From JAAFHZ01 sp964247085 (GTDB lineage Bacteria > Cyanobacteriota > Cyanobacteriia > Cyanobacteriales > Chamaesiphonaceae), in the NCBI GenBank assembly GCA_964247085.1, contig CAXTSX010000004.1, positions 1-64,000 of the forward strand: DNA of 64,000 bases. The letters run 5' to 3'. The position numbers and the translations under genes are program-made. Below the pieces are notes generated by a model. That model did no database searches and was not told where the DNA came from. It saw only the letters and a program-made list of their open reading frames with translations. Positions 26,143 through 32,513 of the stretch are shown one piece after another. Every line of letters begins with the position of its first letter. The stretch's first letter is position 1.

Positions 26143-26376
26143 ATGATAACTATGAATTCAGAAAATGTAGAAACACAGTCAGTTGATCTATGGCAATCTA
26201 AACCCTGGTGGTGCCAGCCCTGGACAATTATCCTCACCGGAGTTTTGTTGATAGCCGGGAGTTGGTTTTTACTACATACATTGTGGTTGACTGTGCCGCT
26301 GGCGATTTTAATTGTGGTGTGGTGGACTTACTTTTTAGTTTTGGTGCCCCGGATGTTGCGCGGAGCGGAGCAATAA
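26143..26376 (+). CDS. Small membrane protein
   Basis: This 77-residue protein has a polar N-terminus, a Trp-rich segment (SKPWWCQPWTIILTG) and two closely spaced hydrophobic helices, ending in RMLRGAEQ. Similar small proteins are common in cyanobacteria, but I cannot name a function. It follows the Rieske oxygenase closely. Its 3' end overlaps by 42 bp the 3' end of the convergent nucleotidyltransferase gene. A second in-frame ATG lies at 26152. Confidence 0.65.
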   Translation: MITMNSENVETQSVDLWQSKPWWCQPWTIILTGVLLIAGSWFLLHTLWLTVPLAILIVVWWTYFLVLVPRMLRGAEQ

Positions 26377-27465
26377 GCCTTTCAGGTGTTTAGCTTTACT
26401 GGTTAGACATGTTGTTAGCAAGTGATTATTGCTCGGTGCCGACAACGGGTATTCAATTAATGCTAAAACTCTCCAGACCTTGAACCAAAATAAAGAGCGA
26501 CCAGTTTTGACGGGTTGGAAAAAATTACTAGCCAATAGTTGTCCATATTGGCGGACTATCCAGTCCTTTTCGATGAGCTGCCAGATTATTGGTGGTAAAG
26601 GTGTGCCCAATAATTCATGGGTAATTAACAGTCCGATCGATAACAAGCGCTGACACCCACTTGCCTGGGACAGTTCAATTACTTTTTCCCATTCTGGTGG
26701 CGAGCAAAGACGCACTAGCTCAGCAATATCACAAACTTTGGTTAAGACACAAGTTTCATCATGGGAATCTTTCACAATTTGCAAAGATAGCACTAGTAAA
26801 AGATCGGCGGTGCTGAAAGTGTCGATCGACTTGTCTAATAAAACAACACTTTGGCGGCGCTGCAGACAATCATCAAAATTAAATCGAAATGGATAATAAG
26901 CCTGTCCTAGGCCATGATGCAGGTCAATATTTACTCCTTGTTCTGGGTGAATGAAGGTTATTTCCCAGCCAAATTGATCATATAATTCATAACCCTGAGA
27001 TATTAGCAAATCCTCAGATTTAGCCACATCTTGTGGAGCAACTAATAAATCTAGATCATTAAATTGCCGCAGACAAATATCGCCATAGCCAACAGCTGCT
27101 AATACGGCTCCTTTATAGGGAATAACCTGAATATCAGCAGCAGCAAACCAGCTTAAAATCTCTAACAATTTACTGGTTAAAGACATTGAAATCAACGTAT
27201 TAGAGAAGTTAAGATCACGTAGCTGACTGATCGCCCCAGCAGGAATCAACTTATCATTAAACTGTGGCAAGTTTCGATAAAGTAAAGGAGTAACTTGATG
27301 GTCAATAGCTAGTTCAATTAGCTCATCCCAGTTGATTTTTTGCTGAATTAATTTCTTAATTTGTTGTTCGATCGCCTTATCCACGCAAGTACGAGCACAG
27401 CACAACAACAACTGTTCTTCGATCGAACTATTCAACATTAGGTTAGATTCTAAATATGAAGACAT
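26335..27465 (-). CDS. Nucleotidyltransferase-fold protein of the lasso-peptide locus
   Basis: This 376-residue protein belongs to the uncharacterised nucleotidyltransferase family PF14907. IPYKGAVLAA at about 115-124 and R.FNDLDLLV with Asp137/Asp139 mark the catalytic loop, and DLHHGL follows. Members of this family recur beside lasso-peptide genes, where in the pseudomycoidin system the homologue (PsmN) acts with a kinase on the peptide tail. It starts six bases after the exporter gene and is the last gene of the lasso operon. A modifying role on one of the four peptides is inferred from context. Confidence 0.8.
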   Translation of the reverse strand: MSSYLESNLMLNSSIEEQLLLCCARTCVDKAIEQQIKKLIQQKINWDELIELAIDHQVTPLLYRNLPQFNDKLIPAGAISQLRDLNFSNTLISMSLTSKLLEILSWFAAADIQVIPYKGAVLAAVGYGDICLRQFNDLDLLVAPQDVAKSEDLLISQGYELYDQFGWEITFIHPEQGVNIDLHHGLGQAYYPFRFNFDDCLQRRQSVVLLDKSIDTFSTADLLLVLSLQIVKDSHDETCVLTKVCDIAELVRLCSPPEWEKVIELSQASGCQRLLSIGLLITHELLGTPLPPIIWQLIEKDWIVRQYGQLLASNFFQPVKTGRSLFWFKVWRVLALIEYPLSAPSNNHLLTTCLTSKAKHLKGLLLRSAQHPGHQN

Positions 27466-27471
27466 TATTGG

Positions 27472-29286
27472 TTATCGGTAAGGCTCCGCTTGGGTTTCAA
27501 ATAACTCGGCATACAAACCATTGTGCTGCATCAATTCATCATGGGTACCCTGCTCAATAATTCGGCCTTGATCCATTACACAAATCCGATCGGCCATCTT
27601 TACCGTAGACAAACGATGACTAATCAAAATAGCGGTCTGATTGGTTATTAGCTGGCGAAATTTTTGAAAGACATCATATTCAGCCTTGGGATCCATCGCA
27701 CTGGTCGGTTCATCCAAGACAATTACTTGGGAATTACACAAAAAAGCCCGGGCTAAAGCGATTTTTTGCCATTGACCAATGCTCAATTCTTCACCTTCTT
27801 CAAACATCGCCCCCAAAATAGTTTCATAACCTTGGGGCAGACTGGTAATCACCCGATCGGCTCCGGCTTTATGGGCTGCTGCTGCTACACTTTCCACCGT
27901 TTGGGGCAACTCAATATTTCCCAGCCAAATATTTTCTAGGGCGGTAAGGTTGTACTGGGCATAGTCTTGGAAGATTACGCTAATCTGGCGACGTAAATCG
28001 GCGGTTTTGAATTCGGTCAGGGGGATGCCATCGATCGACACCGACCCACTAGTCGGATCGTATAACCGACAAAGTAATTTAACCAAGGTTGTCTTACCAC
28101 AGCCATTTTCACCAACCAAAGCAATCACTTCACCCGGGGCAATCCGCAGATTGATGTTGTGCAAAGACTGCCGTGCACTACTGGCATATTGAAAAGAAAC
28201 TTGGTCAAAGACAATGCCACTCTGCATCGGCGCGGGTAAAACCTGAGGATTTACTGGTTCGGCCACGGTGGCTTTCAGGTTTAAAAAGTCATAAAGATTA
28301 GTGAGAAACAAGTTGTCCTCGTACAGCCCCGACAAACTGCTTAAAATTCCTTTTAAGGAAGATTGACCCCGCTCAAAGGCTTGATAGTACAGAAAAAGAT
28401 CACCAATTTTTAAAACACCCTGCAAGGTTTGATTCACAATAAAAGCATAGGCGGCCAAAATCATCGCAGTACTGATAATTTGGGCACCCAGGCCAGCGAT
28501 CGATCTCTTGGCGGCGATCGAGACTTCTCCTTGCCACAACTCGCGCCGCAATAGCTGAAAGCGTCCCCGAAACAGCTGACCCAAATTAAAGAGTCGTACT
28601 TCTTTGGCAAACAAAACGCTGGTCAGTAGCCAATTAATGTATTCGGTTTGGCGCTCAATGGCGGTCTTTTGGATGTTCCAGTTAAACAACAGGTTGGCAT
28701 ATTTGACCCGCACTAGCACTGACGGAATCGCGGCTACCAATAAAATACCGGCAATTCCCCAGTGTAAAGATAGTAACAACACCACCATCGCTGCGAGGGA
28801 AATACTTTGCTGCGCCACCTCGATCAGCTTTTGCAAAACTTGATTAGGTCGATAGGTAGCTTCTTCTTGGGCTCTCTTCAGGGTATCCAAATGTTGAGGG
28901 GCTTCGTAATAGCCTAAATCCATCTCGATCGATTTAGCCTGGAGCAGGTCGCTCATCACATCATTGACCCGATGGGACTGGCCGATATTCACCAATTCTG
29001 CCAAAAAAGTACAAAAATCGGAGATTAAGGCCACCCCACCCACAAACACCAACAAAATTAGGAGCTGCTGCCCGGCGACCTGCGGATCAGTCTTTAAACC
29101 CAGGGTCAAAGCATCAATAATCAGCTTGGTCAGATACAAAGAACACAGCGGCAAAATTCCTTGGACAATCAATAGGCCAATCCGAGCCATTGCCCAACGC
29201 GGCGAACTGTTCCAGACCATCCGGATCGCTGGCCACAGATGCAGTGCCTTGGTAACTTTAGAAATCAACTGCAGTGGTGAAGCCAT
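27472..29286 (-). CDS. ABC exporter of the lasso-peptide locus (D protein)
   Basis: This is a 604-residue fused permease-ATPase half transporter. About six transmembrane helices occupy residues 30-330. The ATPase has Walker A GENGCGKTT (392-400), the signature LSIGQWQ, Walker B VIVLDEPTSAMDP and the H-loop ISHRLST. There is no N-terminal C39 peptidase domain, which fits lasso-peptide exporters, because the leader is removed in the cytoplasm by B2. It probably exports the mature peptides and gives self-protection. It lies 18 bp after the methyltransferase gene. Confidence 0.88.
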   Translation of the reverse strand: MASPLQLISKVTKALHLWPAIRMVWNSSPRWAMARIGLLIVQGILPLCSLYLTKLIIDALTLGLKTDPQVAGQQLLILLVFVGGVALISDFCTFLAELVNIGQSHRVNDVMSDLLQAKSIEMDLGYYEAPQHLDTLKRAQEEATYRPNQVLQKLIEVAQQSISLAAMVVLLLSLHWGIAGILLVAAIPSVLVRVKYANLLFNWNIQKTAIERQTEYINWLLTSVLFAKEVRLFNLGQLFRGRFQLLRRELWQGEVSIAAKRSIAGLGAQIISTAMILAAYAFIVNQTLQGVLKIGDLFLYYQAFERGQSSLKGILSSLSGLYEDNLFLTNLYDFLNLKATVAEPVNPQVLPAPMQSGIVFDQVSFQYASSARQSLHNINLRIAPGEVIALVGENGCGKTTLVKLLCRLYDPTSGSVSIDGIPLTEFKTADLRRQISVIFQDYAQYNLTALENIWLGNIELPQTVESVAAAAHKAGADRVITSLPQGYETILGAMFEEGEELSIGQWQKIALARAFLCNSQVIVLDEPTSAMDPKAEYDVFQKFRQLITNQTAILISHRLSTVKMADRICVMDQGRIIEQGTHDELMQHNGLYAELFETQAEPYR

Positions 29287-29304
29287 TACAAAGTACTGCT
29301 AACG

Positions 29305-30426
29305 TTATGCAAAGCGGCCAACCAGTTTCCGCACAAAATCGAGAGCTTTTTGCTGGTTAGGAAACAGCTGTGGATATTTTTGACACAAAGTATCGCTTAA
29401 ATCTTGCACCGAAACGGTACCATCACTATGCGACAAAACCTCTAAGGCGGCTTCCCCTTGCAGATTTTTTTGGGGTAGATAATCTAGGGAATTTTTTTTG
29501 ATAGAGGCCAAAGTCATCGGCTGCGAAAAAAACGTCGAGTGTGATTGCTTAGTCTCAGCCGTTTGCACTGTCCAATGCCAGTCCCCAAAGGCCGGACGTT
29601 GCAGGCTAAAGGTAATTCGATCGCCAACTTCCACTGCTAAAGGTGGATCTAGGGGCAGAAAAGCAGCACTCCAATGCAAAGGCGGCTCATGGGGAGCGGT
29701 TGATAGCCAGTTATCTCCTAGTTGCATTTTGAACCAGCCTGCTAAACCGTGACAGATTCCCGATTCAGTGATGGTGTAATCAACGCTAATCTGACAGTTG
29801 ATATCGGTAGCTTGGTGGAAATCGAGGGCAAATAGATCGATCGGATCAGCCAAATAGCGAGACTCGGCCAATTCTTTACGATAGTACAGAATTGATTGAC
29901 TTACATAGGGTCTAGCAACACTGTGATCCAGACCCAAATGGGGCTGCGACCAAACCTCTAACTCGGTGGCATAGAGTTCTGGCGCACAAATGGGTACTGC
30001 TTGCATCACCCCCGCTTGGGGCAACATAAAGCCACCGGGTTTAAGATAGCGATCGCGCGCATAAAACAGTGAGGGCAGTAAGTCTTCTTCTAGTAAAAAG
30101 TTACCGGTAAACACCGAGGTAATGACATCAACCTGTTCGGGCAGCTCCACTTCTTCGATCGGACCCTGAAGACAGACCACCCGATCGCCAAAACCATTAC
30201 TATGGGCAAGCTCCTTAGCGACCATAATAATATCTTCAGGCTCTACCAAATAAACCTTTTTCGCCCCCAGTTTAGCGGCTAATAAACCATGAATTCCTAA
30301 GCCCGCCCCAACATCCAAAACCACACTATCTGGAGTAATTACTTGGGATAAAACTTGGGCATAAACTTCATTGCGGCGCGTATCCAACGCCATGGTGTGT
30401 TGACCCTGAACTGAGGCGTAGCTCAT
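29305..30426 (-). CDS. PRMT-like SAM methyltransferase with PqqD-like C-terminal domain
   Basis: This is a 373-residue protein. The N-terminal half is a class I SAM methyltransferase of the protein arginine methyltransferase fold: HTMALDTRRNEVY, motif I LDVGAGLG (37-44), Glu62, and a double-E-loop equivalent TSVFTGNFLLEE (103-114) in which the first Glu is missing. A beta-barrel segment (HWSAAFLPLDPP, GDRITFSL) follows. The last 55-60 residues (GEAALEVLSHSDGTVSV, DLSDTLCQKYPQLF) read like a PqqD-type winged helix, the fold that binds RiPP leader peptides. It is coupled to the kinase gene by a TAATG overlap. Confidence 0.75.
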   Translation of the reverse strand: MSYASVQGQHTMALDTRRNEVYAQVLSQVITPDSVVLDVGAGLGIHGLLAAKLGAKKVYLVEPEDIIMVAKELAHSNGFGDRVVCLQGPIEEVELPEQVDVITSVFTGNFLLEEDLLPSLFYARDRYLKPGGFMLPQAGVMQAVPICAPELYATELEVWSQPHLGLDHSVARPYVSQSILYYRKELAESRYLADPIDLFALDFHQATDINCQISVDYTITESGICHGLAGWFKMQLGDNWLSTAPHEPPLHWSAAFLPLDPPLAVEVGDRITFSLQRPAFGDWHWTVQTAETKQSHSTFFSQPMTLASIKKNSLDYLPQKNLQGEAALEVLSHSDGTVSVQDLSDTLCQKYPQLFPNQQKALDFVRKLVGRFA

Positions 30427-31298
30427 TATTTTTGGCTCTCTTTTAATAACAAAGCGTATACTTCTGGCAAACGGCTAAAATCGTGGGGATAAATCAGTCG
30501 CTGCACTGGACAACCATTGACTAGCTGAACGTAGGCATCGAACAACTGGGGGTTGCGATTGATAAAATAGCTGACATCGTAACCATGAGTCAACAATTCA
30601 AAAATTCCCTGCGCTGGTGGAATAGCTTCCAGCCGAATGGCTTCGGTGTCTAGCTCAGGATTAGACAGCAAATACAAGCCTCCCAACGGTACCGGTTCTT
30701 GCTGATAGGTACCGCCCAAATGGGTTTCCGGATGATAGAAAATCTTATAATCCGTTTCTTCCGAAGCATCTAAACCCAGCGACTCACCAGTTTCTGGATA
30801 TAATTTGATGCGCGGATTGCCAGGCAATACGGCCCCTTGCTCATCAATCACCAAAACATCATCAGTTACCAACCCCGCACCACAACTGGTACAAAAAGCA
30901 CTCAAGGTGGACTTCCCTGCCCCTGAATAACCGACAAAAGCAAAGGCTTTACCATTCAGCAGCACCGCATTGGCGTGAACTGCAATTTGCCCCTGTAAAT
31001 TTAGACAGATGCCAGTCAAGGTGCTGGTAAAACCTAAAGTCAATTCTCCCGGATCTAGATCACGAGCCGCTTCGGTAACACAGACTTGAACATTGGTACC
31101 ATCCGAGCTGACCCAAGCTCCCAGCTGCTCTGACCAATCAATCCAATGGGCATCTTGGCCAAATATTTCATCGGCCAAATTTTGGCACACTGGAGAATCA
31201 TCGGACTCATTTAGTAGAGAGGGTAAGTACTCAACAGTCATACTCTGTAGTCGAGATGCCTGTTGCAACTCCCGGTGCAAGATGTCTAAGATTTTCAT
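30426..31298 (-). CDS. HprK-like kinase of the lasso-peptide locus
   Basis: This 290-residue protein has a C-terminal HPr-kinase-type P-loop domain: HANAV at about 108, Walker A GYSGAGKST at 123-131, and the DD pair (VTDDVLVID) at about 146. It lacks the HprK N-terminal domain and any HPr partner gene nearby. Homologues in paeninodin-type lasso clusters (PadeK, ThcoK) phosphorylate the side chain of a C-terminal Ser. None of the four precursors here ends in Ser, so the acceptor is unclear. It is the first gene after the precursor terminator and overlaps the methyltransferase by one base. Confidence 0.82.
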   Translation of the reverse strand: MKILDILHRELQQASRLQSMTVEYLPSLLNESDDSPVCQNLADEIFGQDAHWIDWSEQLGAWVSSDGTNVQVCVTEAARDLDPGELTLGFTSTLTGICLNLQGQIAVHANAVLLNGKAFAFVGYSGAGKSTLSAFCTSCGAGLVTDDVLVIDEQGAVLPGNPRIKLYPETGESLGLDASEETDYKIFYHPETHLGGTYQQEPVPLGGLYLLSNPELDTEAIRLEAIPPAQGIFELLTHGYDVSYFINRNPQLFDAYVQLVNGCPVQRLIYPHDFSRLPEVYALLLKESQK

Positions 31299-31336
31299 TT
31301 TTGATTAGAAGAAGACAAAAGCCCGATCAAACTAAA

Positions 31337-31360
31337 AAACTCGGCCAAAGATCCGAGTTT
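31337..31360 (-). terminator. Terminator between lasso precursor genes and tailoring operon
   Basis: AAACTCGG (31337-31344) pairs with CCGAGTTT (31353-31360) around an 8-base loop. On the minus strand the stem runs into TTTTTT. It lies 32 bp after the last precursor stop codon and 39 bp before the kinase start. It can limit downstream expression relative to the precursors. Confidence 0.8.
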
Positions 31361-31391
31361 GCCATCATGATGAATTGTGTACGTAGGAAAC

Positions 31392-31511
31392 CTACATCAT
31401 CAACATATTCCCTTGCATCATATCAGCATAGCCGCCAGCAGCCATAGCATTAGTGATGGAATATAAGGAACCTAGCTTAGTTAGCTCTGGACTGACGTAT
31501 TTTTTTAGCAT
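31392..31511 (-). CDS. Lasso peptide precursor 1 (39 aa)
   Basis: This short gene is read directly from the sequence. The leader has the lasso recognition motif YxxPxL (YVSPEL), then G at position 14 and Thr20, the usual penultimate leader residue. Cleavage after Asn21 gives the predicted 18-residue core AMAAGGYADMMQGNMLMM. Ala1 and Asp9 would form a nine-residue macrolactam, leaving a Met-rich tail. The core has no Ser, Thr, Lys or Arg. It is the last of four tandem precursor genes, preceded by a stable hairpin (31518-31545) and followed by a terminator. Confidence 0.85.
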   Translation of the reverse strand: MLKKYVSPELTKLGSLYSITNAMAAGGYADMMQGNMLMM

Positions 31512-31517
31512 GAATTT

Positions 31518-31545
31518 GTTTACCTAGTTATGAAACTAAGTAAAC
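31518..31545 (-). promoter_or_regulatory. Hairpin immediately upstream of precursor 1
   Basis: GTTTACCTAGTT (31518-31529) and AACTAAGTAAAC (31534-31545) form a 12-pair stem (one G-U on the minus strand) with a 4-base loop. It ends six bases before the ATG, where it could hide the ribosome binding site or protect a processed 5' end. A weaker version precedes precursor 2. Confidence 0.5.
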
Positions 31546-31640
31546 TATAACATTAATGTCTTGACATATCAATTTATGGAATAAAGGCGATTACACTATG
31601 TACTTGGTGTAGCCGCCACAAGTTCCACTGGGGGTGCATC

Positions 31641-31769
31641 TTACATCATTCCAGCCATAGCCATACTCGCTTGCATCATATCCGCATAACCGCCCATGTT
31701 CATAGCGTTAGTGATGGAGTACAAGGAACCGAGCTTGGTTAGCTGGGGACTGACATATTTTTTTAGCAT
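31641..31769 (-). CDS. Lasso peptide precursor 2 (42 aa)
   Basis: This is the second of the tandem precursors. The leader MLKKYVSPQLTKLG matches the others, with Thr20 and predicted cleavage after Asn21. The predicted core has 21 residues, beginning AMNMGGYAD, so Ala1-Asp9 gives a nine-residue ring. The tail MMQASMAMAGMM carries five Met and the only Ser of this core (position 14). It differs from precursor 1 mainly in ring positions 3-4 and in the tail, the pattern expected of core diversification under a conserved leader. Confidence 0.85.
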   Translation of the reverse strand: MLKKYVSPQLTKLGSLYSITNAMNMGGYADMMQASMAMAGMM

Positions 31770-31828
31770 GGATTTGTTTATCTAGTATTGAACTAGGACA
31801 ACCATAACTTTTAGTTTTTCGATATGCC

Positions 31829-31866
31829 AAGTTACAGAGATTACAGTAGTGTAGTCTCTGTAACTT
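31829..31866. repeat. Perfect 12-bp-stem hairpin between precursors 2 and 3
   Basis: AAGTTACAGAGA (31829-31840) pairs perfectly with TCTCTGTAACTT (31855-31866) around a 14-base loop. No strong T-run follows on either strand. It may be a processing or stability element in the polycistronic precursor mRNA. Confidence 0.5.
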
Positions 31867-31881
31867 CTGCCCAAAACTACT

Positions 31882-31998
31882 TTAGGCCATCATCATATTC
31901 CCTTGCATCATATCGGCATAGCCACCGTTCATGGCGTTGGTGATGGAGTATAAGGAACCAAGTTTAGTTAGTTGGGGGCTGACGTATTTTTTAAGCAT
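31882..31998 (-). CDS. Lasso peptide precursor 3 (38 aa)
   Basis: This is the third tandem precursor. The leader MLKKYVSPQLTKLG is nearly identical to that of precursor 2, with Thr20 and Asn21 before the cut. The predicted 17-residue core AMNGGYADMMQGNMMMA has Asp at position 8, one residue earlier than in precursors 1 and 2, so an eight-residue ring is expected. The core lacks Ser, Thr, Lys and Arg. The gene lies 112 bp upstream of precursor 2 in the direction of transcription. Confidence 0.85.
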   Translation of the reverse strand: MLKKYVSPQLTKLGSLYSITNAMNGGYADMMQGNMMMA

Positions 31999-32062
31999 GT
32001 TAAAATTTGCCTATGATAAACGGACTTAAATGTAACACACTGACGATTACCTTTAGCAAATG

Positions 32063-32068
32063 TTTATA
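32063..32068 (-). promoter_or_regulatory. Possible -10 element ahead of precursors 3-1
   Basis: TATAAA on the minus strand lies about 65 bp upstream of precursor 3, within a 280-bp AT-rich gap that separates precursor 4 from the other three. A T-rich -35-like sequence lies upstream, but the spacing is poor. It would allow separate expression of precursors 3-1. Confidence 0.25.
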
Positions 32069-32278
32069 CAAAATACGCTAAAAAACAAGCTCCCAAATTG
32101 ATTGCTGTAAACACCGTCAACTGCTGCAGTTGATGAGTTTTAAACATCACACAACTTGACTATAGACTGTATCTAATTACGCCTATTGACTTAGTTTGGG
32201 AAAATTCCCAGCCTCTCTTCATAGCAAAATTTTTGCTGCAAATTTTTCTTGAGAAGGGATTCAAAAGTTTTTTACCCA

Positions 32279-32395
32279 CTAAGGATTCATCATATTTCCA
32301 CCCTGCATGTCTGAATACATACCGTCCATAGCATGAGTGAGAGAGTACAAGGAACCGAGCTTAGTTAGTTGAGGGCTGATGTATTTCTTAGACAT
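32279..32395 (-). CDS. Lasso peptide precursor 4 (38 aa)
   Basis: This is the most divergent precursor and the one closest to the cyclase gene. The leader MSKKYISPQLTKLG keeps YxxPxL and Thr20, but -1 is His instead of Asn. The predicted 17-residue core AMDGMYSDMQGGNMMNP would close an Ala1-Asp8 ring; an additional Asp at position 3 is too near to serve. It ends in Pro. The short start at 32395 is chosen because it aligns with the other three precursors; a longer frame reaching 32473 has no matching leader. Confidence 0.85.
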   Translation of the reverse strand: MSKKYISPQLTKLGSLYSLTHAMDGMYSDMQGGNMMNP

Positions 32396-32513
32396 ATGGT
32401 TTATGGATTTACTATTAAAAATTTCAGTTATGAGTGTAGCATAATGATTGTTGCCTAGTGTTGTTAAATACAAAAATATACAATCTAACTTTAGAATTCA
32501 GTCACGGCAAGCA

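Noticed and set aside
31392..32395. Double-glycine (Nif11 or bacteriocin type) precursor peptides
   Set aside because: There is no double-Gly cleavage site and the exporter lacks a C39 peptidase. The YxxPxL leader, Thr at -2, and Asp at core position 8 or 9 fit lasso precursors.
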